DNA of 64,000 nucleotides from Flavobacterium sp. (GTDB lineage Bacteria; Bacteroidota; Bacteroidia; Flavobacteriales; Flavobacteriaceae): the NCBI GenBank assembly GCA_029946065.1, contig JAQSDU010000014.1, positions 367,260-431,259 of the forward strand, read 5' to 3'. Both the position numbers and the translations under genes were made by a program. The stretch's first letter is position 1. Each line of letters opens with the position of its first letter. The notes beneath the pieces were generated by a model. The model was given only the letters and a program-made list of their open reading frames with translations. It was not told where the DNA came from and did no database searches. Below are positions 1-9,002 of this stretch, piece after piece.

Positions 1-58
1 GCGCTGTATGATTTTTAGTGATTGTTAAATCTTTCAGCGAAGCGATTTTGCTTCTTGC
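1..58. repeat. Intergenic hairpin repeat, family B, copy 1
   Basis: The segment carries CGCTGTATGATTT followed by AAATCTTTCAGCG, which pair with a central mismatch to form a hairpin. The right arm continues into GAAGCG. The same core (CGCTTCGCTGTAAGATT or its complement) recurs near 2769 and 13786. It lies just past the stop codon of the reverse-strand hydrolase, so it could serve as that gene's terminator. The left end is cut by the window edge. Confidence 0.55.
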
Positions 59-71
59 AGCGCAGCGGTAT

Positions 72-941
72 TTATTCTAATTTAATATCCAGCAACGCAT
101 CCCGAATCTCATCAAAATGCTCCCACGGAATAAAATGATTGGCATTTTCAATCGCAATCACTTGAATGCTCTTCGCATTTACAAATTCCTTTTGCATAAA
201 AAACACATTGCTATAAGGCACCAACGGATCTTTTGTGCCATGAATAATCGTCACATCTGAAGTGATTTTTTTCAGATTCGGCTGCATTGCAATCAAATCA
301 GACTTCAGCCACCACAATTCGTCATTCGAAGGTCGCAGCGCTCCCGGAATCAGATACCGAAACGGGATTGTCATTAAAATGGGCCGCCAGCTTTCTGGAG
401 TTTCCGCTTTTGGGTCAACTGCACCTGCTAAAATAAAAATATGCTTATACTTATCCGGATTTTCAGTCGCCAATTTCACCACTACCGGTCCGCCTAACGA
501 ATGTCCAATTAACACTATCGGTTTGTGGTTGTCAATCGTTTTTATAAAACTGTAAATTCGTGACGATTGCGTGCCCAAATCCTGCGCATCTCCAAAATTA
601 CTATAACCAAAACCTGGTCGGTCGATGGCAATCATACGGTATTTTTTTAGCAATAAGGTATCCGAAAGATAGGTCTTATAAGCGTCCCAACTTCCCGGCG
701 AACCATGTATGAAAAATAAAGTTGGGTTTTCTGCGTTTCCGGTTGCTATATAATGGATTTTATAATCTCCGAAATCAGCGGTTTTATCAATATAAACCGT
801 CTTTTCCTTTTCAAAATAGACCTTTGTTGCTTTCGAAGAAGTTCGCATTGTCATACATGCTTGACACATGATGATATAGGAAAATAACAATCCGTAAGCG
901 ATATACCGTTTTTTAAACCGACGTTTTTTTTCTTTTTCCAT
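72..941 (-). CDS. Alpha/beta hydrolase, membrane-anchored or lipoprotein
   Basis: This is an alpha/beta-hydrolase-fold protein of about 289 residues with the full motif set: an oxyanion-hole HGSPGS, a nucleophile elbow GHSLGG, an acidic HGTKDPLVP segment and a late catalytic His in NANHFIPW. The substrate cannot be read from sequence. The N terminus is Lys/Arg-rich, then hydrophobic, ending in CQAC, which resembles a loose lipobox; a lipoprotein or a single membrane anchor are both possible. I start at the ATG of MEKEKKRR. The longer reading frame upstream adds 48 residues without family similarity and runs through the AT-rich intergenic DNA. The gene is divergent from the neighbouring Nudix gene. 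Confidence 0.9.
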   Translation of the reverse strand: MEKEKKRRFKKRYIAYGLLFSYIIMCQACMTMRTSSKATKVYFEKEKTVYIDKTADFGDYKIHYIATGNAENPTLFFIHGSPGSWDAYKTYLSDTLLLKKYRMIAIDRPGFGYSNFGDAQDLGTQSSRIYSFIKTIDNHKPIVLIGHSLGGPVVVKLATENPDKYKHIFILAGAVDPKAETPESWRPILMTIPFRYLIPGALRPSNDELWWLKSDLIAMQPNLKKITSDVTIIHGTKDPLVPYSNVFFMQKEFVNAKSIQVIAIENANHFIPWEHFDEIRDALLDIKLE

Positions 942-1127
942 GACTACAATTATTCCATAAATGTAACTATTTTTTAAATTCGCAAATAACACGTCGGCAC
1001 AAATAAATATCTTGCATGCTAACTTTAGCATTCCTAGCTTCGTGGCAAAAATCAGCTCACAAACACCCAAAGCAATAATTCTCAAAATAAACAGTTTTAA
1101 CTACTTTTAAAAACCAATAAAATAATC

Positions 1128-1706
1128 ATGTACAATCCACAAATCAAAATCAAAAGCAACACATTACTTTCTGACAACTGGTATATTCTTCGAAAATACG
1201 TATATGATTTTCTCAAAAAAGACGGTTCATGGGAAGAACAATCTCGTGAAGTATACGATCGTGGCAATGGCGCAACGATTTTACTATATAATCTGGAATA
1301 CCAATCAATAGTTTTAATCCGACAATTCAGAATGCCGACTTATGTTAACGGCAACACAAGCGGTATGGTCATCGAAGCCTGCGCAGGATTATTAGAAAAA
1401 GAAAACCCTGAAGACTGCATCAGACGTGAAACCGAAGAAGAAACCGGTTATGATATCAAAGATGTGCGAAAAATTTTCGAAGCCTATATGTCTCCGGGTT
1501 CTGTAACCGAAATCATTCACTTTTTCGTGGCGGAATATTCTAAAGAAATGAAAGTCAATGAAGGTGGCGGACTCGCTACCGAACACGAAAATATCGAAGT
1601 GTTAGAATTGCCTTTTTTGAAAGCAATGCAAATGATTGAGACCGGCGAAATCAAGGATGCAAAGACCATTATGCTGCTGCAATATGCTAAAACAAACCTG
1701 TTTTAA
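1128..1706 (+). CDS. nudK: Nudix hydrolase, GDP-mannose pyrophosphatase NudK type
   Basis: The 192-residue protein has the length and overall pattern of the NudK / ADP-sugar pyrophosphatase branch of Nudix hydrolases, which cleave nucleoside diphosphate sugars to a sugar phosphate and NMP. The Nudix helix is seen as [12 protein letters not shown] followed by [10 protein letters not shown], with the Mg-binding REtEEE core. The glycine that opens the classical box is shifted by one residue, as I recall for E. coli NudK. The IRQFRMPTY segment before the box is also typical. Assignment to GDP-mannose rather than ADP-ribose is an inference from whole-protein resemblance. It is transcribed away from the reverse-strand hydrolase. 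Confidence 0.85.
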   Translation: MYNPQIKIKSNTLLSDNWYILRKYVYDFLKKDGSWEEQSREVYDRGNGATILLYNLEYQSIVLIRQFRMPTYVNGNTSGMVIEACAGLLEKENPEDCIRRETEEETGYDIKDVRKIFEAYMSPGSVTEIIHFFVAEYSKEMKVNEGGGLATEHENIEVLELPFLKAMQMIETGEIKDAKTIMLLQYAKTNLF

Positions 1707-1749
1707 ACATCTGAAAGTCAGTTATTCTCGTTTCTATTTTTAGATTGCG

Positions 1750-1757
1750 TACCTTTG
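1750..1757 (+). promoter_or_regulatory. Putative -7 box of rlmF
   Basis: TACCTTTG matches the Bacteroidota -7 consensus TAnnTTTG and lies 16 nt before the rlmF ATG. No good TTTG is present at the usual distance upstream, so this rests on the -7 match alone. Confidence 0.45.
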
Positions 1758-1773
1758 CACCCAATTTCAAAAA

Positions 1774-2724
1774 ATGAAACCAAAAGCGATTTTAGAAAAA
1801 ACAAACCTGCATCCGCGCAATACGCACCGTTCGGGTTATGACTTTGCATTATTAACACGTGTTTCATCCGAGCTGGAAAAGTATGTCAATGTCAATGAAT
1901 TCAATCGAGAAACGATCGATTTCAGCAATCCTGAAGCCGTAAAAGCATTGAATAAAGCGTTACTGCTAGCTGATTATGATATCCACGATTGGGATATTCC
2001 GCAAAATTACCTCTGCCCTCCTATTCCGGGACGCGCCGATTATATCCATTATATCGCCGATTTGCTGGCTGCAAATAATAATGGTATAATCCCTGAAGGC
2101 GATTCGGTTTTGGGATTGGACATCGGCGTCGGTGCCAATTGCATTTATCCAATTATCGGAAATGCAGTTTATGGATGGAATTTTGTTGGCACTGATATCG
2201 ATGCGGTCGCTTTGCAAAATTGTGTTAAAATCATCGAGGATAATCCGAAACTCAACGAAGCCATCAGCCTGCAATTGCAAGCCAATTCGCGTTTTATATT
2301 CAAAGACATTATTCTTCCGGAGGACAAATTTGCATTTACGATTTGTAATCCGCCATTTCATACTTCAGAAGAAGAAGCCACTAAAGGTACTTTAAGAAAA
2401 CTCAGTAATCTTGAAAATAAAAAAGCAACCAATGCAGTCCTTAATTTCGGTGGAAAGAATACTGAATTATGGTGCGAAGGCGGTGAACTCGCTTTCATTA
2501 CCCAAATGATTTTCGAAAGCGCCAAATACCCAATGCAATGCCTTTGGTTTACGACTTTAGTTTCCAAAAATGCGCATCTTTCAAGCATTGAAAAAACGCT
2601 TAGTAAAGTCAATGCAGCGTCTGTAAAAATCATCGAAATGGCGCAAGGACAAAAAAACAGCCGTTTTGTAGCCTGGACATTTTTGTCGGAAGTGCAACAA
2701 CAGAATTGGAAGTTTGGAATGTAA
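1774..2724 (+). CDS. rlmF: 23S rRNA (adenine1618-N6)-methyltransferase RlmF
   Basis: RlmF transfers a methyl group from SAM to N6 of A1618 of 23S rRNA. The 316-residue protein is near the usual length and has the family N terminus (LHPRNTHRSGYDF), a SAM-binding stretch LGLDIGVGANCIYP around residues 113-126 and the catalytic NPPF motif at residues 192-195, diagnostic of N6-adenine methyltransferases. It appears monocistronic: 201 bp containing a hairpin repeat and tandem octamers separate it from uvrB. A TAnnTTTG box precedes it closely. Confidence 0.95.
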   Translation: MKPKAILEKTNLHPRNTHRSGYDFALLTRVSSELEKYVNVNEFNRETIDFSNPEAVKALNKALLLADYDIHDWDIPQNYLCPPIPGRADYIHYIADLLAANNNGIIPEGDSVLGLDIGVGANCIYPIIGNAVYGWNFVGTDIDAVALQNCVKIIEDNPKLNEAISLQLQANSRFIFKDIILPEDKFAFTICNPPFHTSEEEATKGTLRKLSNLENKKATNAVLNFGGKNTELWCEGGELAFITQMIFESAKYPMQCLWFTTLVSKNAHLSSIEKTLSKVNAASVKIIEMAQGQKNSRFVAWTFLSEVQQQNWKFGM

Positions 2725-2768
2725 AGGAGTCTGGAAGACGGGAAGTCAGAGCGTCTGGAAGACATACC

Positions 2769-2796
2769 TGAGACCGCTTCGCTGTAAGATTATCAG
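2769..2796. repeat. Intergenic repeat family B, copy 2 (single arm)
   Basis: TGAGACCGCTTCGCTGTAAG and the following ATTATCAG match the copy at 13786 at nearly every base. Only one arm of the hairpin is present here. A second small direct repeat, GTCTGGAAGAC, occurs twice just upstream (2733-2764). Confidence 0.55.
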
Positions 2797-2890
2797 CTTT
2801 TATAATTAAACCTTAAATTCTCACCGACTTACTGACTTCCAACTTACAGTCTTAGTAATAATTTCGTGAACGTTCTTTTTACAAACCCCG

Positions 2891-2922
2891 AAACTTTGTA
2901 ACTTAGCAACTCTGAAACTACT
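2891..2922 (+). repeat. Tandem octamer array upstream of uvrB
   Basis: Four consecutive 8-mers, AAACTTTG, TAACTTAG, CAACTCTG and AAACTACT, end 3 nt before the uvrB start codon. The first two units recur almost exactly at 5042, just past the other end of uvrB. Confidence 0.6.
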
Positions 2923-2925
2923 CCA

Positions 2926-4920
2926 ATGAAATTCCAAGTTGTATCCGATTACCAACCCAAAGGCGACCAGCCACAAGCCATAGAAAAGTTGTCGCAAGGC
3001 ATTTTTGATGGTGAAAAATTCCAAACTTTATTGGGTGTTACCGGTTCCGGAAAAACTTTTACGATGGCAAATGTAATCCAAGAAGTGCAACGACCAACTT
3101 TGGTTTTGGCACACAACAAGACTTTGGCTGCGCAATTGTATTCAGAATTCAAGCAATTCTTTCCTGAAAATGCTGTGGAATATTTCGTTTCTTACTACGA
3201 TTATTACCAACCGGAAGCATTTATGCCAGTGACCGGCGTTTACATCGAAAAAGATTTAGCGATTAACGAAGAATTGGAAAAAATGCGTCTTAGTACAACT
3301 TCTTCGCTACTTTCAGGGCGGCGTGATGTATTGGTAGTCGCTTCTGTTTCGTGTTTATATGGTATCGGGAATCCCGTTGAATTTCAGAAAAACGTTATTT
3401 CAATTGCAAAAGATCAGGTGATTTCAAGGACGAAATTACTGCACAGTTTAGTCCAAAGTTTATACGCAAGAACGGAAGCCGATTTTACGCCCGGCACTTT
3501 TCGCATAAAAGGCGATACCGTTGAAGTTTTCCCGAGCTATGGCGATGAACCGTTTCGCATTCACTTCTTCGGTGATGAAATTGAAGAAATAGAAGCTTTC
3601 GATGCGAAGACTTCACTCGTGCTAGAAAAATACAACAAACTCAATATTTATCCTGCGAATATGTTCGTGACTTCGCCCGACGTTTTGCACAATGCAATAT
3701 GGGAAATCCAACAGGATTTGGTCAAACAAGTGACTTATTTCAATGAAATTGGAAAACATTTAGAGGCGAAACGATTGGAAGAACGCACGAATTTCGATTT
3801 AGAGATGATCCGTGAATTGGGTTATTGCTCCGGAATCGAAAATTATTCGCGTTACCTTGACGGAAGATTGCCAGGAACGCGTCCGTTTTGCCTTTTGGAT
3901 TATTTCCCGAAAGATTATTTAATGGTCGTTGATGAAAGTCACGTAACGCTTTCACAAGTCCATGCGATGTATGGCGGCGACCGTTCGCGCAAAGAAAATC
4001 TCGTGGAATATGGTTTCCGTTTGCCGGCAGCAATGGACAACCGTCCCTTAAAATTCGAGGAATTTGAAGGCATGCAGCACCAAGTCGTTTATGTTTCGGC
4101 AACACCCGCAGATTATGAATTGCAAAAATCTGATGGTGTTTATGTGGAGCAAATCATTCGCCCAACGGGATTATTGGATCCTGTTATTGAAATTCGGCCA
4201 AGCCTGAACCAGATTGACGATTTGATTGAGGAAATACAATTGCGTGCTGAAATTGACGAACGTGTTTTAGTAACAACGTTGACCAAAAGAATGGCGGAAG
4301 AATTGGCAAAATACCTTACCAAAGTCAACATTCGCTGTCGTTATATCCATTCTGAAGTTGATACTTTGGAAAGAATTGAAATCATGCAGGATTTGCGAAA
4401 AGGCATTTTTGACGTATTAATTGGCGTTAATTTATTGCGGGAAGGCTTGGATTTACCAGAAGTTTCGTTGGTGGCAATTCTCGATGCTGACAAAGAAGGA
4501 TTTCTGCGAAGCAACCGTTCGCTTACTCAGACGATTGGTCGTGCAGCGCGTAACCTCAATGGAAAAGCGATTATGTATGCGGATAAAATTACCGATAGTA
4601 TGCAAAAAACAATTGACCAGACGAACTACCGCCGCACAAAACAAATCAACCACAATCTCGAAAATAACATTACACCACAGGCTTTGAACAAGAGAATTGA
4701 AAGTGCGTTTACTAAAAATGCTTTGGTGGATTATGAATTGGGCAATATTTCAACCCGTGAAGCCGCCGAACCTGATCTGACTTACTTACCGAAAAGTGAT
4801 ATTGAAAAAATGATCCGTGAGAAGCGAAAATCGATGGAGAAAGCGGCGAAGGATTTAGATTTTATGCAAGCTGCGAAATTGCGTGATGACATTAAGAGGT
4901 TGCAGGAACAACTTGATTAG
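2926..4920 (+). CDS. uvrB: UvrABC excinuclease subunit B
   Basis: UvrB is the damage-verification helicase-like subunit of nucleotide excision repair. It loads with UvrA and recruits UvrC for incision. The 664-residue length is typical. Visible landmarks are the N-terminal DYQPKGDQPQAI, Walker A GVTGSGKT around residues 39-46, the YYDYYQPEAF start of the beta-hairpin region, a DESH Walker B, helicase motif VI (QTIGRAARN), and the C-terminal UVR motif (DFMQAAKLRDDI) that contacts UvrC. It stands alone and faces the TerB-like gene convergently. Two photolyase-family genes lie elsewhere in the window, but nothing links them to uvrB beyond a shared repair theme. Confidence 0.98.
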   Translation: MKFQVVSDYQPKGDQPQAIEKLSQGIFDGEKFQTLLGVTGSGKTFTMANVIQEVQRPTLVLAHNKTLAAQLYSEFKQFFPENAVEYFVSYYDYYQPEAFMPVTGVYIEKDLAINEELEKMRLSTTSSLLSGRRDVLVVASVSCLYGIGNPVEFQKNVISIAKDQVISRTKLLHSLVQSLYARTEADFTPGTFRIKGDTVEVFPSYGDEPFRIHFFGDEIEEIEAFDAKTSLVLEKYNKLNIYPANMFVTSPDVLHNAIWEIQQDLVKQVTYFNEIGKHLEAKRLEERTNFDLEMIRELGYCSGIENYSRYLDGRLPGTRPFCLLDYFPKDYLMVVDESHVTLSQVHAMYGGDRSRKENLVEYGFRLPAAMDNRPLKFEEFEGMQHQVVYVSATPADYELQKSDGVYVEQIIRPTGLLDPVIEIRPSLNQIDDLIEEIQLRAEIDERVLVTTLTKRMAEELAKYLTKVNIRCRYIHSEVDTLERIEIMQDLRKGIFDVLIGVNLLREGLDLPEVSLVAILDADKEGFLRSNRSLTQTIGRAARNLNGKAIMYADKITDSMQKTIDQTNYRRTKQINHNLENNITPQALNKRIESAFTKNALVDYELGNISTREAAEPDLTYLPKSDIEKMIREKRKSMEKAAKDLDFMQAAKLRDDIKRLQEQLD

Positions 4921-4950
4921 TGTAAAATTTTTCGATTTTGCACAAAAACC

Positions 4951-5030
4951 TAGCCCGGATAGCAGTGAAAATCCTTTTATTTTTTTCTTTAAAAAATAAA
5001 AGATTGAAACGTATAGCCGGATTATGCTTC
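4951..5030 (+). repeat. Dispersed hairpin repeat, family A, copy 1
   Basis: The element opens with TAGCCCGGATAGCAG, has a central near-palindrome (ATCCTTTTATTTTTT, a TTTAAA turn, then AAAAAATAAAAGAT) and closes with ATAGCCGGATTATGC. Two further copies occur at 30477-30554 and, inverted, at 21009-21112. Here it lies between convergent uvrB and the TerB-like gene. Confidence 0.75.
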
Positions 5031-5041
5031 AAAAAACGCTG

Positions 5042-5065
5042 AAACTTTGTAACTTCGCCACTTAA
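5042..5065. repeat. Tandem octamers at the TerB-gene stop
   Basis: Three 8-mers, AAACTTTG, TAACTTCG and CCACTTAA, overlap the stop codon of the reverse-strand gene. They are nearly the same as the units upstream of uvrB, so uvrB is bracketed by related arrays. Confidence 0.5.
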
Positions 5066-5463
5066 TTATACTGCTCTCTAAACGTCTCCATCAAAAACTT
5101 AGGATCAATCATTTTATTCGGCGTTTCCTTCATCAGGTTCAGGAGTTTTTTTGTTGCTGCAGGATTCAATCCCATATTGATGGACATTTGTTTGATGGCA
5201 ACTTCTTCTTTTTCGTGCAAAACGCCGTCAACGTGCATCAATAAAGCCAAGCGATAAAATTGGTGGATGCGCTGGGTTTCAGATTTGATAACTTTTACTG
5301 GTATTTCTTGATGAAACAAATCGTCAAAAACTTCTTTGTCAATACACAGTTCGCGGGCTACGATCGAAAGAAATTCATATTCCCTTTGGTGCAATCGCCC
5401 ATCGATGACTGAAAATGCAATCATTTCGGTTAATAAACTTATTTTTTCTTCGTAGGTGTTCAT
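5062..5463 (-). CDS. TerB-like domain protein
   Basis: A 133-residue, entirely helical acidic protein resembling the tellurite-resistance TerB/DjlA-like fold. Two related helical halves each contain an acidic metal-site-like segment, AFSVIDGRLHQREYE near residues 16-30 and LLMHVDGVLHEKEE near 74-87, as in TerB-fold proteins that bind divalent metal. No ter operon is nearby, so tellurite resistance should not be assumed. I use the ATG at 5463; an in-frame TTG one codon upstream gives no extra support. It is divergent from the downstream esterase, with only 52 bp between the starts. Confidence 0.75.
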   Translation of the reverse strand: MNTYEEKISLLTEMIAFSVIDGRLHQREYEFLSIVARELCIDKEVFDDLFHQEIPVKVIKSETQRIHQFYRLALLMHVDGVLHEKEEVAIKQMSINMGLNPAATKKLLNLMKETPNKMIDPKFLMETFREQYN

Positions 5464-5515
5464 CAAATTATTATTTTTAGCTAAATTATTATTTTTATTA
5501 ATAAAACACCAAAAT

Positions 5516-6325
5516 ATGCTCAGAATACTTTTGACCGTTGCACTGTTTCTCTTTGTAACTTATCACCTTTCTGCCCAAGAAAGTACGGCTTCCAAGCAAG
5601 TTACTACCTTTACAATAAAAGCGCCACAACTCAAAACTACCAAGAAAATTTGGGTGTATCTGCCGAAATCTTACGCCGAAAATCCAGAAAAAAAATATCC
5701 GGTGATTTACATGCACGACGCACAGAACTTATTCGATAAAAAAACTTCGTATGCCGGAGAATGGGAAATTGATGAAACGTTGGACCGGCTGAATGCGAAC
5801 GTAATCGTCATCGGAATCGAGCATGGAAACGAAAAGCGTATGGACGAACTCACGCCTTATAAAAACGAAAAATATGGCGGCGGAAAAGCAGATGAATACC
5901 TCGATTTTATCGTAAACACCTTAAAACCGCACGTTGATTCAATCTATCGGACGAAAACAAAAGCCAAAAACACCACAATTTTCGGAAGTTCTTTGGGTGG
6001 ATTGGTTTCTTTTTACGCCGTTTTAAAATACCCGAAAGTGTTTGGGAAAGCTGGTGTTTTTTCGCCTTCATTCTGGTTCACAAAAGACATTTATGATTTG
6101 GTTGAAAAAAGTCCTAAAATAAAAGCTAAATTCTATTTCCTTTGCGGAGATAGCGAAAGTAAGGATATTGATGTAGTTGCCGACATGAATAAAATGTACA
6201 AACTACTAGACGAAAACCGCTGTTATTGCCTCAAACTTCAAGAAAAAGTAGTAGTAAAAGGCGGTGAACACAATGAGAAATTATGGCGTGAAGGTTTTGA
6301 AAAAGCGTATATTTGGCTAAAATAA
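5516..6325 (+). CDS. Secreted esterase, esterase D / Fes family
   Basis: The protein (about 269 residues) begins with a signal peptide, MLRILLTVALFLF to YHLSAQ, so it is exported. The body matches the PF00756 putative esterase family. It has an N-terminal VYLPKSYAENPEKKYPVIYMHD, a nucleophile elbow GSSLGG near residues 158-163, an acidic CGDSESKD segment and a late His in GGEHNEKLW. Relatives act on feruloyl, acetyl or enterobactin esters; the substrate here is unknown. Twenty additional N-terminal residues in the longer frame are rejected because the signal peptide starts at this ATG. Confidence 0.88.
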   Translation: MLRILLTVALFLFVTYHLSAQESTASKQVTTFTIKAPQLKTTKKIWVYLPKSYAENPEKKYPVIYMHDAQNLFDKKTSYAGEWEIDETLDRLNANVIVIGIEHGNEKRMDELTPYKNEKYGGGKADEYLDFIVNTLKPHVDSIYRTKTKAKNTTIFGSSLGGLVSFYAVLKYPKVFGKAGVFSPSFWFTKDIYDLVEKSPKIKAKFYFLCGDSESKDIDVVADMNKMYKLLDENRCYCLKLQEKVVVKGGEHNEKLWREGFEKAYIWLK

Positions 6326-6396
6326 ACGGAGGCTTGGTTTTGGTAAAAACTATATCCTTCACCACAGTAAAAGACTAACACCCAATACATTTAAAA

Positions 6397-6807
6397 ATGA
6401 ACAACAACGATATCCTCAAAAAATTAAGAGTAGCATTACAATTGCGCGACGAACAAATCATCGAAATCCTCGAATTGGTTGACTTTCGAATGTCAAAAGC
6501 TGAATTAGGCGGGGTTTTCCGCAAAGACGACCATCCTAATTATATGGAATGTGGCGACCAACTGTTGCGTAATTTCCTCAATGGATTAGTAATTCACTTG
6601 CGTGGTACGAAAGAAAATCCGAAAAACGCCAATGACGTTTTGAATGCCAACCGTGCGCAAATTAAAGCAGCTCCGAAAACAACTGCACCTAACGAGAATT
6701 TCAAAAAACCTGCGGCAAAACCTTCGGGAAAGAACTTCAAACCAAAAAAAGTAGCACCGAAACCTTCGGTTGTCGAAAAAGTGAAATACAGCAACGGCAA
6801 GAAATAA
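6397..6807 (+). CDS. DUF1456 family protein with basic tail (YehS-like)
   Basis: Residues 1-70 contain the two short repeats typical of DUF1456/YehS. MNNNDILKKLRVALQLRD starts the first, and the second shares its pattern of helix, acidic GD and an LxxFL motif. The remaining ~65 residues are Lys/Pro/Ala-rich low-complexity sequence (KKPAAKPSGK and similar), which may contact nucleic acid. The family has no established biochemical function. It lies 71 bp after the esterase and 55 bp before the VOC gene. Confidence 0.85.
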   Translation: MNNNDILKKLRVALQLRDEQIIEILELVDFRMSKAELGGVFRKDDHPNYMECGDQLLRNFLNGLVIHLRGTKENPKNANDVLNANRAQIKAAPKTTAPNENFKKPAAKPSGKNFKPKKVAPKPSVVEKVKYSNGKK

Positions 6808-6862
6808 TTAATAATTTACAAAAGACAATTTGAATCAGAAATAAACCTAAAATCTTAATCAA

Positions 6863-7306
6863 ATGGCAACAATCAACCCATACCTAATATTCAAAGGTAA
6901 TTGTGAAGCTGCATTCTTATTTTACAAATCCATATTTGGTGGCGAATTCCAACAAATTGCGCGTTTTGGCGAAATGCCACCTGCTGAAGATTGCCCACCA
7001 ATATCTCCCGAAGAGGCCAATTTAATCATGCATGTTTCGTTACCCATCGGAAAAGAAACTTTTTTATTTGGAAGTGACGCTTCAGAAGCATTTGGGGTAG
7101 CTACCGTAATTGGAAACAATTTTTCGATTTCCATCAATGCAGATAGCCGCGAGGAAGCTGACCGACTTTTTAACGGACTGTCATCTGGCGGAACTGTTAC
7201 TATGCCGATGGAAAATACCTTTTGGGGCGCTTATTTCGGAATGTTTGCAGACAAATTTGGCATCAACTGGATGGTGAATTTTGATGAAGCACCGGAGAAA
7301 ATGTAA
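6863..7306 (+). CDS. VOC-superfamily protein, PhnB type
   Basis: A 147-residue protein of the glyoxalase/bleomycin-resistance (VOC) fold, PhnB-like branch: INPYLIFKGNCEAAFLFYKS at the N terminus, GSDASEAFG in the middle and the closing WGAYFGMFADKFGINWMVNF signature. PhnB-like proteins are mostly of unknown substrate despite an old annotation as demethylubiquinone methyltransferase. No thiol, phosphonate or antibiotic resistance genes are adjacent. Confidence 0.9.
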   Translation: MATINPYLIFKGNCEAAFLFYKSIFGGEFQQIARFGEMPPAEDCPPISPEEANLIMHVSLPIGKETFLFGSDASEAFGVATVIGNNFSISINADSREEADRLFNGLSSGGTVTMPMENTFWGAYFGMFADKFGINWMVNFDEAPEKM

Positions 7307-7419
7307 TGTTATAATTTTAGGAAATTTGGTAGGAATTAATGAAAAATCTTGACCCTACGGGATTCTTCATGAATCTTCATATAACAAAAAACGACAATCG
7401 AACAGCTAAACTATTATCA

Positions 7420-8247
7420 ATGAAAAAAGCACATTTCCTGTTCTTACTGTTAATTTTAAGCTTTACCATTTCCGCTCAAGATATTGGTTACATTACAAAA
7501 ACCAACATCCATTATTATGCTGATTCCATTAATAAAACGAATCAGTATATCAATGAGCGTTGTGTTTTGGACTTGTATTACCCCAAAAATCAAAAAAACT
7601 TCGCTACCATCGTTTGGTTTCATGGCGGCGGACTTACAGAAGGACAGAAAGAAATTCCGGAAGCGCTCATGAAAAAAGGCATTGCGGTTATTGGCGTGAA
7701 TTATCGGTTGAGTCCAAAAGTAAAATCGCCCGCATTTATAGAAGATGCCGCTGCCGCAGTAGCGTGGACATTCAAAAATATCAAAGATTTTGGTGGTAGT
7801 TCAGAGCTGATTTTCCTATCAGGACATTCTGCCGGCGGTTATCTCGTGGCAATGATTGGCCTTGACAAAAAATGGCTCAAAGCCGACGGAATTGATGCAA
7901 ACAACATTGCGGGAATTATCCCGTTGAGCTGCCAAGCAATTACCCATTTCACCATCAGAAAAGAAAACGGCATACCCGATACGCAACCTGTCATAGACGA
8001 TTTGGCACCATTATCGCATGTTCGTTCAGATGCGCCGCCTTTGTTACTCATAACCGGCGATCGTGAAATGGAAATGTTGGGCCGATACGAAGAAAACGCC
8101 TACCTGATGCGAATGATGAAAGTTGTTGGCCATAAACACACAAAACTTTATGAAATGCAAGGTTACGGACATAACATGATAGCGCCGGCTTTTCCTATAG
8201 TACTGAAAGAAATAGCTGCGATAATTGCAGAGAAAACATCCAAATAA
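7420..8247 (+). CDS. Secreted alpha/beta hydrolase, HSL/carboxylesterase type
   Basis: The mature enzyme follows a signal peptide (MKKAHFLFLLLILSFTISAQ). The motif order is that of hormone-sensitive-lipase-like esterases: oxyanion HGGG in FHGGGLTEG near residue 69, NYRLSP, nucleophile GHSAGG near residue 147, acidic GDREME and His in GYGHNM. The upstream in-frame ATG would place 27 residues before the signal peptide and is rejected. It lies 15 bp before an SGNH esterase gene, so the two exported enzymes are probably co-transcribed and may act on the same polymeric substrate; that pairing is an inference. Confidence 0.9.
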   Translation: MKKAHFLFLLLILSFTISAQDIGYITKTNIHYYADSINKTNQYINERCVLDLYYPKNQKNFATIVWFHGGGLTEGQKEIPEALMKKGIAVIGVNYRLSPKVKSPAFIEDAAAAVAWTFKNIKDFGGSSELIFLSGHSAGGYLVAMIGLDKKWLKADGIDANNIAGIIPLSCQAITHFTIRKENGIPDTQPVIDDLAPLSHVRSDAPPLLLITGDREMEMLGRYEENAYLMRMMKVVGHKHTKLYEMQGYGHNMIAPAFPIVLKEIAAIIAEKTSK

Positions 8248-8262
8248 CAATATTTAACCGCA

Positions 8263-8952
8263 ATGAGAAAAACTGTATTTTACTTCAACTTATTTTTAAT
8301 TCTGTTTATGGCTAAAAGTTCCTATGCACAAGATTGGCAAAATCTTGGTCGTTACAAAGATGAAAATAAGCAACTCGCACCACCAGCAAAAGATGAAAAA
8401 CGTGTGGTATTTATGGGCAATTCTATCACCGAAGGCTGGCTTAAAGAAATGCCAGATTTCTTTGCCGGAAAACCATATATTGATCGCGGCATCAGCGGAC
8501 AAACGACGCCACAAATGTTACTGCGCTTTCGTGCCGACGTTATTGCGCTAAAACCCGCAGTGGTTGTAATTCTTGGCGGAACCAACGATATTGCAGGCAA
8601 TACAGGACCATCAACTTTGGAAATGATTCTGGATAATATCGCTTCAATGGCAGAACTTGCGCGCGAAAATAAAATTAAGGTCGTGCTTTGTTCTGTTGTT
8701 CCGGCTTATGATTATTGGTGGAAAACTGGCGTTGAACCAGCCGAAAAAATCGTTGCATTGAATAAAATGATTAAAGCTTATGCTGAAAAAAACCACTTCG
8801 TTTACATCGATTACCATACGCCAATGAAAGACGAAAAGAACGGTCTAAAGAAAGAATATGGAGAAGATGGTGTTCATCCAAATAAAACAGGTTATGCTAT
8901 TATGGGACCGATTGCTGAAAAAGGAATTGCAGAGGCTTTGAAAAAGAAGTGA
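8263..8952 (+). CDS. Secreted SGNH/GDSL-family hydrolase
   Basis: A 229-residue exported enzyme: a signal peptide ends at SSYAQ. All four SGNH blocks are visible, GNSITEGW (block I, catalytic Ser), GISGQTT (block II, Gly), GGTNDIAG (block III, Asn) and DGVHPN (block V, Asp and His). Family members deacylate polysaccharides, lipids or platelet-activating factor. Together with the preceding esterase it suggests degradation of acylated glycans, though no glycoside hydrolase or SusC/D pair is nearby. It is followed by an 856-bp stretch without an intact gene. Confidence 0.93.
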   Translation: MRKTVFYFNLFLILFMAKSSYAQDWQNLGRYKDENKQLAPPAKDEKRVVFMGNSITEGWLKEMPDFFAGKPYIDRGISGQTTPQMLLRFRADVIALKPAVVVILGGTNDIAGNTGPSTLEMILDNIASMAELARENKIKVVLCSVVPAYDYWWKTGVEPAEKIVALNKMIKAYAEKNHFVYIDYHTPMKDEKNGLKKEYGEDGVHPNKTGYAIMGPIAEKGIAEALKKK

Positions 8953-9002
8953 TTTTTTTAAACAATAATTCGCTAAGTTTAAAAAAAAGATTTTTTTAAT
9001 TT

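Noticed and set aside
942..1085. 48-residue N-terminal extension of the first hydrolase
   Set aside because: It translates promoter-like AT-rich DNA and precedes a good N-terminal anchor with its own ATG.
5062..5463. Tellurite-resistance gene
   Set aside because: TerB-like folds are widespread in proteins with no such role, and no terC, terD or terA neighbour is present.
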